This document shows, one piece after another, positions 22,303 through 33,810 of a stretch of 64,000 nt of DNA. The notes under the pieces were generated by a model that was not told the origin of the DNA, did not search any database, and worked only from the letters and a program-made list of their open reading frames with translations. This DNA comes from Tragulus kanchil (taxonomy: Eukaryota; Chordata; Mammalia; Artiodactyla; Tragulidae). Both the position numbers and the translations under genes were made by a program. The DNA lies in contig JAIOJX010000032.1 in the NCBI GenBank assembly GCA_022376925.1, forward strand, positions 173,315,979-173,379,978. Direction: 5' to 3'. Position 1 is the stretch's first letter. Each line of letters starts with the position of its first letter.

Positions 22303-22563
22303 GGACCGATGCCCAAGCTGAGGCTCCAATACTTTGGCCACCTGATGCAAAGAGCTGACTCATTCGAAAAGACCCTGATGCTGGGAAAGACTGAGGGCAG
22401 GAGGAGAAGGGGCGACAGAGGATGAGATGGCTGGATGGCATCACCCATTCAATGGACATGAGTTTGAGCCAGCTCCAGGAGGTAGAGAAGGACAGACAAG
22501 CCTGACATGCTGCAGTCCACGGGGTCGCAAAAGGTCGGATGTGACTGAGTGACTGAACACAAC
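22303..22563 (+). mobile_element. BovB 3' end fragment
   Basis: Begins near ccaatactttggccacctga and runs through gatgctgggaaagactgagg, gatgagatggctggatggc and gtcggatgtgactgagtgac, the last 260 bases of BovB. Further copies at 23419-23678 and 24586-24787 arise from duplications 6 and 7. Confidence 0.85.
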
Positions 22564-23481
22564 AGCTTGGACAAGAGACATACCTTCTGTAATGTTACCA
22601 ATTTACGATTACACTGTGGAGCAGAAGAATGCTAAGTATAATGCCCTTTACTCACGAGAAACTTCCCCCAACTCTAGGAGGAAATCATTAATCCTTTGAG
22701 TTGGAGGCTACTTCACCAAGTCATGGCCATCAGCGGGGCTGTATCCCACGGCAGACCCCTCCTCCAGGCTCTCACGCTGGGGCGGGGCTCTGGAGGTGGC
22801 CGCGTCCGGCCTCCCGTGGAGTGGGGATGAGCCCTGGCGGCCAGCAGGGTCCCCAGCGGGAGGTGCAGCCTGTCCAGTGGGGAGTGCGGGCTCCAGGAGG
22901 TGCCAGAGCCCATTCTTAGGGCGCTGCAATCTTGAACATTAGTCTGAGACAAAACCCCACCTCACCTCCACCTCCTGGTAACAGTAATTCCCCCTTCAGC
23001 AGTCACTGGTTAAAAAAAAAAAAAAAAGGCTTTTAAGCAGAAGAATTAACTCAATCCTTACCACAAAGTATGAGGTGGGTACTATTATGGACATCATTTG
23101 ACAGATGACAAAACTGAGACCCAGGTTATCTGCCCCAAGTCACGGGGTGAGAGGTGGAACAGAATCAGACCCAGGCAGGTGCACTGCAGAGTCTCAGCCC
23201 CAACCACCAGTGCCCACCCACCTCTCACCCACAGCATGCTCTCCTTGGGGCTCCCAGCCCTGCTGTCTGGACTGACACCTCCTAACCCTGCTCTCTGGAC
23301 TAACACAACACAACGCCAGATGGAGCCATCTTCCAACCAACGGCCCTTTGGGAATGGATCAGTGGACGAGCGGACAGACGAGTACAAGAATGGACATCCT
23401 GGTTTTTAGTTTTCTATAGGACCGATGCCCAAGCTGAGGCTCCAATACTTTGGCCACCTGATGCAAAGAGCTGACTCATTC

Positions 23482-25683
23482 GAAAAGACCCTGATGCTGG
23501 GAAAGACTGAGGGCAGGAGGAGAAGGGGCGACAGAGGATGAGATGGCTGGATGGCATCACCCATTCAATGGACATGAGTTTGAGCCAGCTCCAGGAGGTA
23601 GAGAAGGACAGACAAGCCTGACATGCTGCAGTCCACGGGTCGCAAAAGGTCGGATGTGACTGAGTGACTGAACACAACAGCTTGGACAAGAGACATACCT
23701 TCTGTAATGTTACCAATTTACGATTACACTGTGGAGCAGAAGAATGCTAAGTATAATGCCCTTTACTCACGAGAAACTTCCCCCAACTCTAGGAGGAAAT
23801 CATTAATCCTTTGAGTTGGAGGCTACTTTTCACCAAGTCATGGCCATCAGCGGGGCTGTATCCCACGGCAGACCCCTCCCCTCCAGGCTCTCACGGCTAG
23901 CCTGAGGGTCTCTGGGTGAGACGGAATCACCAAGGCTCCAAAGCCTGGGCCCTGTGAGTGACAGGCGCCTTTCCAGATCAAGACACTCTTGGCTCTGGCC
24001 CCAACACACACGCAGCGCCTGCGTCAAGAACTCGGGAAAGGGTGGGTGGAGACGGAAGGGGCGGCGCTGGCACGTGTGCGGCTGTCTTGGTCCAGCGTGG
24101 TGCCTGCTGGCTGCCCAGTGTCCACCCTCCCCCTGCCCTGGAGGGCCCTCCTGGCCCTGCACAGTCAGCATGTTACACAAGACTCTGGCTGAGAGCGCCC
24201 ACGAAGGACGCGGTCTCCAGGCCAGCCCCTGAGGCCAGGCGGTGCCAGCCCCAGCCTGCCGCGGGCAGGAGAGGGGGAGGGGTGGCTGGTCACCAACAGG
24301 GCGCAGACGGGGGGACCAAGACACAAGAACTCTGGCCCCCAAGGACAGCCACACCGGGAAACGGCACAGCCCTTGGCCTTTTCACCCCTAGAACCAACAT
24401 GTTAACTTTTTTGCTTTACGTGACTAGGAACTGAGGATCCTCACTTGCAACCAAGAGTCGTAACACAAATCCATGGCAGATTTATCAGAAGTCAGCGTTA
24501 ATTTTGTGGATAGTTCACCACCTGTTCTCCCTCCCGGAAAGCCCACCAGCTGGCCTCACGGCCCCCCCTTCACACTCCCCCCCCTATGAAAAGACCCTGA
24601 TGCTGGGAAAGACTGAGGGCAGGAGGAGAAGGGGCGACAGAGGATGAGATGGCTGGATGGCATCACCCATTCAATGGACATGAGTTTGAGCCAGCTCCAG
24701 GAGGTAGAGAAGGACAGACAAGCCTGACATGCTGCAGTCCACGGGGTCGCAAAAGGTCGGATGTGACTGAGTGACTGAACACAACAGCTTGGACAAGAGA
24801 CGTACCTTCTGTAATGTTACCAATTTACGATTACACTGTGGAGCAGAAGAATGCTAAGTATAATGCCCTTTACTCACGAGAAACTTCCCCCAACTCTAGG
24901 AGGAAATCATTAATCCTTTGAGTTGGAGGCTACTTTTCACCAAGTCATGGCCATCAGCGGGGCTGTATCCCACGGCAGACCCCTCCCCTCCAGGCTCTCA
25001 CGGCTAGCCTGAGGGTCTCTGGGTGAGACGGAATCACCAAGGCTCCAAAGCCTGGGCCCTGTGAGTGACAGGCGCCTTTCCAGATCAAGACACTCTTGGC
25101 TCTGGCCCCAACACACACGCAGCGCCTGCGTCAAGAACTCGGGAAAGGGTGGGTGGAGACGGAAGGGGCGGCGCTGGCACGTGTGCGGCTGTCTTGGTCC
25201 AGCGTGGTGCCTGCTGGCTGCCCAGTGTCCACCCTCCCCCTGCCCTGGAGGGCCCTCCTGGCCCTGCACAGTCAGCATGTTACACAAGACTCTGGCTGAG
25301 AGCGCCCACGAAGGACGCGGTCTCCAGGCCGGCCCCCCTGAGGCCACGAGGTGCCAGCCCCAGCCTGCCGCGGGCAGGAGAGGGGAAGGGGCAGCTGGTC
25401 ACCAACAGGGCGCAGACGGGGGGACCAAGACACAAGACCTCTGGCCCCCAAGGACAGCCACACCGGAAGCGGCACAGCCCTTGGCCTTTTCACCCCTAGA
25501 ACCAACATGTTAACTTTTTTGCTTTACGTGACTAGGAACTGAGGATCCTCACTTGCAACCAAGAGTCGTAACACAAATCCATGGCAGATTTATCAGAAGT
25601 CAGCGTTAATTTTGTGGATAGTTCACCACCTGTTCTCCCTCCCGGAAAGCCCACCAGCTGGCCTCACGGCCCCCTCTTCACAC
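23482..25683. repeat. Adjacent direct duplication 7 (~1.11 kb unit)
   Basis: 23482-24578 recurs at 24588-25683, offset about 1,106. The first copy ends in expanded C-runs (24562-24586) where the second reads ccccctcttcacactcccg. Inside, the copies differ near 24230-24240, 24290 and 24355 by small indels and substitutions. Confidence 0.9.
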
Positions 25684-27486
25684 TCCCGGGCACCGCAGCC
25701 GCCCACCAGCAGGCTGAGGCTCCAGGTCTCAGCGTCGGCGCTCCCTTCAGCACCGCCAGCGGCCCTTCCAGTCCAGCCCACCCAAGGGGACCGGGAGGGC
25801 ACTCGGGGACCTTCCCAGACTGAAGGTCACAGCTGCCCTTGCAACACAAGCCTCTCTCCTTGGTGCTCCCTCTCCGAACACAGGTCAGCAAAGGGGGCTC
25901 TGCACTGTCCTCTGCTTTTTCAGTGCTTTCTTTCTCAAGAGTTGGAGGGGGAGGTTGGAGTCGTGATGTTGTATTTGAACTTCTATGTGTCACATTCCAC
26001 ATCACGGTACCATGGGATCCTCACGCAGGCCCGTGACGCAAGCAGGGGGCGTTATCTCCACTTTACAGGTGTGCAAACACAGCCTTCGAAAGACTGGGCA
26101 ACTCTCAGTCATCCATCGGGTGTATTCAACAGCTATTTATTTATTCAGGGTCCACTATGTGCCAAGGACATCGCTCACTGCCAGAACCTCCGAGGAATGA
26201 AAGAGCTCACAAGAGTCTGATGGCAGAGAAAGATACTAAGCAAATGTACGAATGGGTCACACACATGGAGACAGCAGTGTGGAAAGAGCCAGCCTCTGGG
26301 AAATGACAAAGGCAGGTGAATCGGGCTTCCCTGGGGGGTCCAATGGTTAGGAACTACCTTGCAGTGCAAGGGACACTGGCTCTATCCCTGGTCCTGGAAG
26401 AGCCCACCTGCTCAGGGTCACTGCAGCCCACGCACCTTTGAGCCCGGCTGCACCACGACAAAAGACCTCTGGCCCCCAAGGACAGCCACACCGAAGCGGC
26501 ACAGCCCTTGGCCTTTTCACCCTAGAACCAACATGTTAACTTTTTTGCTTTACGTGACTAGGAACTGAGGATCCTCACTTGCAACCAAGAGTCGTAACAC
26601 AAATCCATGGCAGATTTATCAGAAGTCAGCGTTAATTTTGTGGATAGTTCACCACCTGTTCTCCCTCCCGGAAAGCCCACCAGCTGGCCTCACGGCCCCC
26701 TCTTCACACTCCCGGGCACCGCAGCCGCCCACCAGCAGGCTGAGGCTCCAGGTCTCAGCGTCGGCGCTCCCTTCAGCACCGCCAGCGGCCCTTCCAGTCC
26801 AGCCCACCCAAGGGGACCGGGAGGGCACTCGGGGACCTTCCCAGACTGAAGGTCACAGCTGCCCTTGCAACACAAGCCTCTCTCCTTGGTGCTCCCTCTC
26901 CGAACACAGGTCAGCAAAGGGGGCTCTGCACTGTCCTCTGCTTTTTCAGTGCTTTCTTTCTCAAGAGTTGGAGGGGGAGGTTGGAGTCGTGATGTTGTAT
27001 TTGAACTTCTATGTGTCACATTCCACATCACGGTACCATGGGATCCTCACGCAGGCCCGTGACGCAAGCAGGGGGCGTTATCTCCACTTTACAGGTGTGC
27101 AAACACAGCCTTCGAAAGACTGGGCAACTCTCAGTCATCCATCGGGTGTATTCAACAGCTATTTATTTATTCAGGGTCCACTATGTGCCAAGGACATCGC
27201 TCACTGCCAGAACCTCCGAGGAATGAAAGAGCTCACAAGAGTCTGATGGCAGAGAAAGATACTAAGCAAATGTACGAATGGGTCACACACATGGAGACAG
27301 CAGTGTGGAAAGAGCCAGCCTCTGGGAAATGACAAAGGCAGGTGAATCGGGCTTCCCTGGGGGGTCCAATGGTTAGGAACTACCTTGCAGTGCAAGGGAC
27401 ACTGGCTCTATCCCTGGTCCTGGAAGAGCCCACCTGCTCAGGGTCACTGCAGCCCACGCACCTTTGAGCCCGGCTGCACCACGACA
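25434..27486. repeat. Adjacent direct duplication 8 (~1.03 kb unit)
   Basis: 25434-26460 recurs at 26462-27486, offset 1,028 falling to 1,026. The junction cuts a CHR SINE in half at accacgaca and jumps back to agacctctggcccccaagg. Two bases are lost just after the junction (caccgaagc for caccggaagc, caccctaga for cacccctaga). Confidence 0.92.
26030..26200. repeat. MIR/L2-type fragment
   Basis: gttatctccactttacagg at about 26050 and the later attcaacagctatttatttattcag and ccactatgtgccaaggaca resemble MIR and L2 3' motifs. The duplicate is at about 27056-27226. Confidence 0.55.
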
Positions 27487-27577
27487 AACAGCGGCCCCCA
27501 TTCGCCACAACTCGGGAAGGCCCACACACAGCAACGAAGGCTTGGCCCAGTCCAAAATAAATACAGTGAAATAAACA
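27346..27577 (+). mobile_element. CHR-type SINE, complete copy
   Basis: Starts cgggcttccctggggggtcc, has a decayed head, ctgcagcccacgcacctttg, the cattcgccacaactcgggaa block and cttggcccagtccaaaataa before an A-rich tail. aaaggcaggtga and aaaagcaggtga flank it (11 of 12). The half copy at 26320-26460 is the truncated left duplicate. Confidence 0.8.
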
Positions 27578-27589
27578 AAAAGCAGGTGA

Positions 27590-28513
27590 CGTGTAAGTTC
27601 GGCTGGGGAGGTAGGTGGGCTTCTGAGAAACGCGGTGGGGGTGGGGGCCAGGGGGCAGGAGGCCAGGGAGAGCCGGCCTGCAGAGGGTCAGAGGCCGTGA
27701 GGATGGGCGCAGCGGGAGCGGGCGGCACAGACCGGAGACCTTTAGCACCGTCTCCCTCCACGAAAGACGGGGGCAGCTGAAGGGGTAGACAGAGGCAAGC
27801 ACACCAGTCATCAGACTTCCCTGCTGAAAGAATACTGGGCTACTGCGAGGAGGCCAGTGTCTGGGGACAGGCCAGTGGCCAGGACACCCAGGGGAAGGAG
27901 CGGGTCGGGGCCGAGGACACGCTGGACGTCATTTAGCAGAAGGGTCACCCGGGCCTGGGGGTGGGTCTGAGCGGCCGTGGGGAGAGCAGATGAGAAAGAA
28001 GGTGAGGTGGGGCGGGCGGCGGGGACACCGCCGGGGGGCAGCGGTGGGTAGGGCCGGAGTGACGGCCGGGAGGGGACACCCGCCACCTGGGGGCCCCGGG
28101 TCCCGGCTGGCACACACGGCCTTGTCCCTGGGGACTGCCTCCTGACAACCTTTCCAGAGACCCAGCCGAAACGACGCCCTCCGTCGACAGCCAGCCAGGG
28201 CCTGGCCCCACAACAAGGGGGACCACTCTCAGAAGGGGAGGGTCACTCGGGTCCTGCTGCCACGGCAACCCCACAGGCCAGCACCAGGCTGTCGCTGTCC
28301 CCCAAAAAGGCCTTCCGGGGCAGCCCTGTGGGCGGCTCCATCAGGCCCACACTGCCCACCAAAGTCGCGGTGCTGGCCAGCCTTCCCTGAAGGGGGCAGG
28401 CATTTGCCTTAAGATTTCTCCATATGCATAAAGAAGACTGAGGACCCCTGACCCAAGCTCATCCAGAAGGCCAGCAAGGTGGTCTGTCCGCTCCTCTGGC
28501 CACGAGGCCTCGT
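27590..28513. other. GC-rich unique sequence
   Basis: No gene or repeat is supported. The stretch is G-rich on the plus strand to about 28100. Open frames on both strands lack recognisable domains. Confidence 0.4.
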
Positions 28514-28689
28514 CCGGCTGCAGGCTCCTGTTGCACCCCCCAGGGCTCGCTGGGGGCTGTAAATGGACTCCGTCTAGCGGGAAGCCGTCAGCTGACCTGA
28601 GAGGCCCGCGCTCTCCTGCCGGCCTCCCTCTCACCACGACCTCACCCACACACGGCCTCTTAGCAAGCCTTCCCAAACCCACCTGCCCT

Positions 28690-28860
28690 TGGCTCCTTAC
28701 ACAGGCCCCTCCCTCTACCTGAAGTGAGTTCCTCCCTCTCCAGCGGACTGGCCCCTACTCTTCCTTCTGGTCTCCACTAAGATGCTCCTTCCTCCAGGAA
28801 GCCCTCCTGACTGCCAGGGATAAGCTCAGCAGATGTTCCCATCAAGCTCCATGCTTTCCC
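28690..28860 (-). repeat. L2-type LINE fragment
   Basis: ggtctccactaagatgctcc and ttcctccaggaagccctcct match the usual antisense L2 pattern by eye. The duplicate is at about 29810-29980. Divergence is high. Confidence 0.5.
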
Positions 28861-29119
28861 TCCGGCAGACACCTTGCAGCATCGACTTCCTCTTTCCTGA
28901 AGACAAGAGTGGTCAGCATGCTCAGGACAGAGTGGTCGGTGGGGACTCGAGCCGCCAGGTGAACGGCTCTACTTTCCCATTTTCAGTCATTGGTCCCTCC
29001 CCATCACTCCATCCGTCCTGCTCGGTAGACTGTGACAGACACACACGTGGCAGCCCCCCAGGAGCGACCACTTCCCGAGACCCCACGGGCCCCCCCGCCA
29101 GGTGCTGAGCTGGGTGATG

Positions 29120-29270
29120 GCATCTCCACAGCGGCCCCTGGGTGGACGTCATTCTACAGACGGGGAGACTGAGGCGCTGGGCAGGAGCAGAGGCACCCAG
29201 CTATGTAACACAGTGCGCCCGCAGCAGGCCTGGAGTCCAAGGCCCTGTGCTTGTCTCTGGGGCCCCCCTC
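29120..29270 (+). repeat. MIR SINE fragment
   Basis: cattctacagacggggagac, tgaggcgctgggcaggagca, cccagctatgtaacacagtg and ggagtccaaggccctgtgct follow the MIR core. The duplicate is at about 30239-30389. Confidence 0.65.
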
Positions 29271-30755
29271 CCACCCTGCCAGTGGACAGTGGGTGAGGGA
29301 CTGGGAAGAAGAGAGGGGGACGCGGGATCCAGCCCTCGGCCTCAGACGGAGGAGCCCCGTGAACCCGCCGGCAGCACCTGCAGGGCACTCTTCTCTGTGT
29401 ACCTGGGCTTCTCCCGAGAGCCTACTGAATATACAATTTGGTATCCTGCGTTCCTCACTTAACATTTTCCCTCGTTCTTAAAATCTTCATTTTCAAACGT
29501 GCAGCTGCTCATCAATTCCAGAAGAGCCGAGCCTGGGTATGGCAGGGCCTTGAACTTGACCGTTTTCCCGGGTGCCGATAGCTACACGCACGCAGCAAGA
29601 GGATTTAACAGCCTGATTCAGCACGGTGGGAAGGATCCGGCTGCAGGCTCCTGTTGCACCCCCAGGGCTCGCTGGGGCTGTAAATGGACTCCGTCTAGCG
29701 GGAAGCCGTCAGCTGACCTGAGAGGCCAGCTCTCCTGCCGGCCTCCCTCTCACCACGACCTCACCCACACACGGCCTCTTAGCAAGCCTTCCCAAACCCA
29801 CCTGCCCTTGGCTCCTTACACAGGCCCCTCCCTCTACCTGAAGTGAGTTCCTCCCTCTCCAGCGGACTGGCCCCTACTCTTCCTTCTGGTCTCCACTAAG
29901 ATGCTCCTTCCTCCAGGAAGCCCTCCTGACTGCCAGGGATAAGCTCAGCAGATGTTCCCATCAAGCTCCATGCTTTCCCTCCGGCAGACACCTTGCAGCA
30001 TCGACTTCCTCTTTCCTGAAGACAAGAGTGGTCAGCATGCTCAGGACAGAGTGGTCGGTGGGGACTCGAGCCGCCAGGTGAACGGCTCTACTTTCCCATT
30101 TTCAGTCATTGGTCCCTCCCCATCACTCCATCCGTCCTGCTCGGTAGACTGTGACAGACACACACGTGGCAGCCCCCCAGGAGCGACCACTTCCCGAGAC
30201 CCCACAGCCCCCCCCGCCAGGTGCTGAGCTGGGTGATGGCATCTCCACAGCGGCCCCTGGGTGGACGTCATTCTACAGACGGGGAGACTGAGGCGCTGGG
30301 CAGGAGCAGAGGCACCCAGCTATGTAACACAGTGCGCCCGCAGCAGGCCTGGAGTCCAAGGCCCTGTGCTTGTCTCTGGGGCCCCCCTCCCACCCTGCCA
30401 GTGGACAGTGGGTGAGGGACTGGGAAGAAGAGAGGGGGACGCGGGATCCAGCCCTCGGCCTCAGACGGAGGAGCCCCGTGAACCCGCCGGCAGCACCTGC
30501 AGGGCACTCTTCTCTGTGTACCTGGGCTTCTCCCGAGAGCCTACTGAATATACAATTTGGTATCCTGCGTTCCTCACTTAACATTTTCCCTCGTTCTTAA
30601 AATCTTCATTTTCAAACGTGCAGCTGCTCATCAATTCCAGAAGAGCCGAGCCTGGGTATGGCAGGGGCCTTGAACTTGACCGTTTTCCCCGGGTGCCGAT
30701 AGCTACACGCACGCAGCAAGAGGATTTAACAGCCTGATTCAGCACGGTGGGAAGG

Positions 30756-31256
30756 AGCAAATTGCTTGAGCCTGGGAAATACATTACCTCAATCTCGCAA
30801 ATGGTTTCTGAAAATCATGAGGCCACAGCAACATCCTGCTGCAGGGCCAGCTTCCCCGGCCTCCCCGCCCGGCTGCTGGCTCCCTGCGCCACCGCAGCAG
30901 GCACCGACAAACCACGGTGCTCCGACCCGAGCCCCTGGGTCTAGACACCCCCAAATTCCTCCCGAAAGACAAGGAGGAAGTTCGGATCCGCTCAGGACAC
31001 AGACACTTGACCAGGACCCACTCCCATCTCCCCCGGAGGCTCGCGGCCCACCAGCAGTCAAAGCGCCTGCCCGGCTGCCCAGCGTGCCTGCTCACGCCCA
31101 GAAGTTACCTCTGTTATGTCTCCAGGCTGGTGCCCCAAAATAAAATCGTAGAAGACATATGGGTCTCAAGCCCATTTCTCAGAAAAAAAGAAAAAAATCT
31201 TAAGTCTACTTACTCCTCAAATAGCCAGCGAAGGACTACCCAGCCAGCTTCGAGGG
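30756..31256. other. GC-rich unique sequence
   Basis: No gene or confident repeat is seen. Sequence becomes AT-richer after 31130. Confidence 0.35.
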
Positions 31257-31671
31257 GCTCTCAGTAGCTCACACCCTCGACGTCTGCGTCCACGCCCGGG
31301 CCTGGGGGTCCCAGGAGCTGACTGTTCATCACTTCCTAACAAACTGTGGCTGGAACGCTTCGTGCTAAGTCGCCAGCGTGTCCAACTCTCTGAGACCCTA
31401 TGGGCTACAGCCCTCCAGGCTTCCCTGCCCATGGGAATTTCAGGCAAGAATACTGGAGTGGGTAGCCTTGCCCTCCTCCAGGGGATCTTCCCGACCCAGG
31501 GACCGAACCCGAGCCTCCGGCGTCTCCGGCACAGGCAGGCATGTGCTTTACCACTAGCGACCCAGAAGCTCTCAGTTAACTTACACCCTCAGGGCCCGAG
31601 CTCACGCCCAGGCGTGGGCTTCTTGGGGCTGAAACTTCATCACGCCCTAACAAACACTACCCGGAAGGCCT
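31257..31671. repeat. Diverged ~103-base tandem repeat flanking a Bov-tA
   Basis: 31257-31357 and 31568-31671 are related: gctctcagt, cacaccctc or tacaccctc, cacgccc, then ttcatcac and cctaacaaac occur in the same order, with visible divergence. A Bov-tA lies exactly between them. The divergence separates this from the near-identical ~1.1-kb duplications. Confidence 0.7.
31358..31567 (-). mobile_element. Bov-tA SINE, antisense
   Basis: Complement of Bov-tA from gctaagtcgccagcgtgtcc through ggcaagaatactggagtggg, cctccaggggatcttcccga and tttaccactagcgaccc. It lies between two diverged copies of a ~103-base sequence. Confidence 0.85.
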
Positions 31672-32196
31672 TAGGTGGTGTTATAAATGGAGCCCCCTAA
31701 ATTTTTCTAATAGGCTTGAATTAGTCTATATAATTACATTACTTCAAGGAGAGCAAAATTATTTTACCTATAGAAGTGTAACAAGTGATTCTAAGGGACT
31801 AAGAAGAGTTACATCATCAGATACTAATGATACGTCTGCGGCACTTAAGTCAGTGACTTCTGTGGTCATACAGCCTGTAATTTACAGAAGCTGCCTGGCT
31901 GTGAGTTTAACAGCCGGAAATCCCTCGACCTGTCCTCGTGCTGCCAGCGACAAGGACTCACAGATCAGGGGAGAGCGGGCCCCCAGGAGGCAGGCGTCAT
32001 CAGCAATGCCTGTCCTGACTACAGAAGGCCCACTGGGCCATTAGTCAATCTCTCTCCTACACTCTTTGCTCACAAGCTTCCAGATACGGCACGTGGCTTC
32101 CAGCTTTTTTTAAAAAAGAGGAAAGTGGCTCAACTGCTGCCTAGCTTTCCAGCTGTTCTTTTTAAGATGAATTATTACTGGTATTGTGGTGTGCGG
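31672..32196. other. AT-rich unique sequence
   Basis: No gene is supported. The 31690-31860 part is AT-rich with TAAT cores and no recognised repeat. Confidence 0.3.
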
Positions 32197-32740
32197 TCTT
32201 CCCAAGTGACACAGTGATGAAGAATCCGTCTGGGGCTTCCCTGGTGGCCCAGTGGGTAAGGACACCGCCTTGCAGTGCAAGGGGCGCCGGTTCGATCCCT
32301 GGCCTGGGAAGATCCCATGTGCCGCGGAGCGGCTGGACCCATGTGTCCAATTACCGAGCCGGAGCTCTGGAGCGCATGCGCCTGGAGCCGGCGCTCTGCA
32401 ACAACGGACGCCACCGCGATGGGAGGCCCACGGGAGCCAAAGAACAAAGACAGATGAACATAGAGAAACGAAAGACCAATAGAAGTGGCCCGCCCGCTCC
32501 CCTCCCTCCCCACCCCTACCAAAAATAAATAAATAAATAAATGTCTATAAAAAAAAAAAGAATCCGTCTGCTCATGCAGGAGACGCAAGAGACATGGGTT
32601 TGATCCCTGGATCGGGAAGATCCCCTGGAGGAGGGCATGGCTACCCACTCCAGCATTCTTGCCTGGGGAATTTCATGGACAGAGGAGCCCGCCAGACTAG
32701 AGTCCTTGGGGTCGCAGAGTTGAACACGACTGAGCAACTG
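32197..32740 (+). mobile_element. Bov-tA SINE split by a CHR-like SINE
   Basis: The head is 32197-32232 (agtgatgaagaatccgtctg) and the rest resumes at 32571 with ctcatgcaggagacgcaaga, gatccctggatcgggaagat, ccactccagcattcttgcc and ttgaacacgactgagcaac. Removing the inner SINE and one TSD copy gives a normal Bov-tA order. Confidence 0.9.
32233..32557 (+). mobile_element. Long CHR-like SINE, type I, nested in Bov-tA, 13-base TSD
   Basis: Complete copy: gggcttccctggtggcccag, B-box ccggttcgatccctggcctg, body hairpin region at about 32356-32396, gggaggcccacgggagcc, tail cccgcccgctcccctccctc and AAAT repeats plus an A-run. aagaatccgtctg flanks it at 32220-32232 and 32558-32570. Nesting shows it is younger than the host Bov-tA copy. 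Confidence 0.92.
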
Positions 32741-33440
32741 AACAAAGCACACTGTGCGCTGTACCCTGTGCTGTAATCTATCCATTTTTTACGGAGACTG
32801 ATTGCCAGCCCAGGCAGTGCGCCTGCTGTGGCCCCGAGTCATTTGCGAAGACCCCGCGGCCCCCAGGAGCAGGTGCACACGCCAGCCGCTTCTGCTCTGG
32901 CCCCTGGCCCCTGGGCGCTCTTTCCGACCCCGCGGCAGGAAGGCGGCCCAGGGCGGAAACACCAGGGGCTGGGCTCACAGGGCCAGGGCAGGGCCACACA
33001 CAGCAGTGAACTGAAGGCTCGGAATCTTCACGAGGGGCCTCCTTTTCCTTGGCCCGGACGGCCAGCCTAAAGTCCTTCCACCCAAAGCAGATACTGCCCA
33101 GGTGGCCTGTCCCCAGGTGGGAAGTACGGGGCGCCACCTCCGCGGCACGGGGCCCGCGCCCCAGCACCGCCTCCACACTCAGGACAGAACACGGTGTCTT
33201 TCTCAGCCTGCCCCTCATCCGCCCAGACGCTCCAAAGCCGGCTGCGTGCCCGCTTCTCCCCAGAGAGGCCAGGAGCTCCACCAGGCACCCCAGGGACGCG
33301 AGCACAGAGGGGAGGCAGCGTCCTGCTAACCCGACAATGAGACGCCGGCCACCCCGCAGGCCCCCTTCAGCTCCGGCAATCAGGAAGCTCCCGGTGACGC
33401 CGGGGGGCCGCCAGGCTTCAGCACGTGCTGCCCCCATCCC
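32741..33440. other. GC-rich unique sequence
   Basis: A minus-strand frame of 229 codons (32778-33467) covers this area but has no recognisable domain and fits chance in GC-rich DNA. No repeat is recognised. Confidence 0.35.
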
Positions 33441-33810
33441 CGAGTGACCTGGCTTCTTTCTTTTCATCTTGACAATGATAAAGCCTTAAAATCCTCTTGT
33501 CGTGCTCTAAGTTTTCATGATAAACTAGTTTAGAACCTCTTTCAGAAGTTGTCGTGGCATAAATTATAAATAAAGACCCACAAAGCAAAGGCTCTGAGGC
33601 GCAATCTTATTACCACCTCGGAGGCGCTTGGTGTCATTTTTCTTCCAGTGAACATGTAAATCTGGTGTCCAAAACCATACAAGTCGCCTTCTTCCGTGGC
33701 TTATTTGTATGATTTTTAATGGCAAACAATAATAAAGTGTAACTGAATCCTCTAATCCTAAATTCATCTGGACGTCGCTGCCACAGAGAATGCATTAATA
33801 ATGCATTCCA
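33441..33810. promoter_or_regulatory. Candidate conserved non-coding element
   Basis: An AT-rich, non-repetitive island inside GC-rich DNA, with motifs such as gcataaattataaataaag and gaatgcattaataatgcattc (the latter a near-palindrome around 33788). Function is inferred from texture only. Confidence 0.3.

Larger units (their letters stand above)
21660..23890. repeat. Adjacent direct duplication 6 (~1.12 kb unit)
   Basis: 21660-22775 recurs at 22776-23890, offset 1,116. It overlaps duplication 5, so the segment around ggggcggggctctggaggtg occurs three times (about 20568, 21662 and 22779). Base losses cluster at the junction (cccctcctccagg against cccctcccctccagg). Confidence 0.9.
28514..30755. 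repeat. Adjacent direct duplication 9 (~1.12 kb unit)
   Basis: 28514-29635 recurs at 29637-30755. Homopolymer losses occur on both sides of the junction: the end of copy one (gcagggccttg for gcaggggccttg, ttttcccggg for ttttccccggg) and the start of copy two (gcaccccca for gcacccccca, ggccagctctcc for ggcccgcgctctcc). Confidence 0.92.

Noticed and set aside
23830..24354. 174-codon minus-strand frame partly repeated at 24937-25347
   Set aside because: Repeated by duplication 7 with frame-changing indels between copies, and no domain.
19825..27486. Satellite or segmental-duplication cluster
   Set aside because: The chain of repeats is four overlapping two-copy duplications of different content, not one unit amplified. 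Junction noise indicates assembly error.
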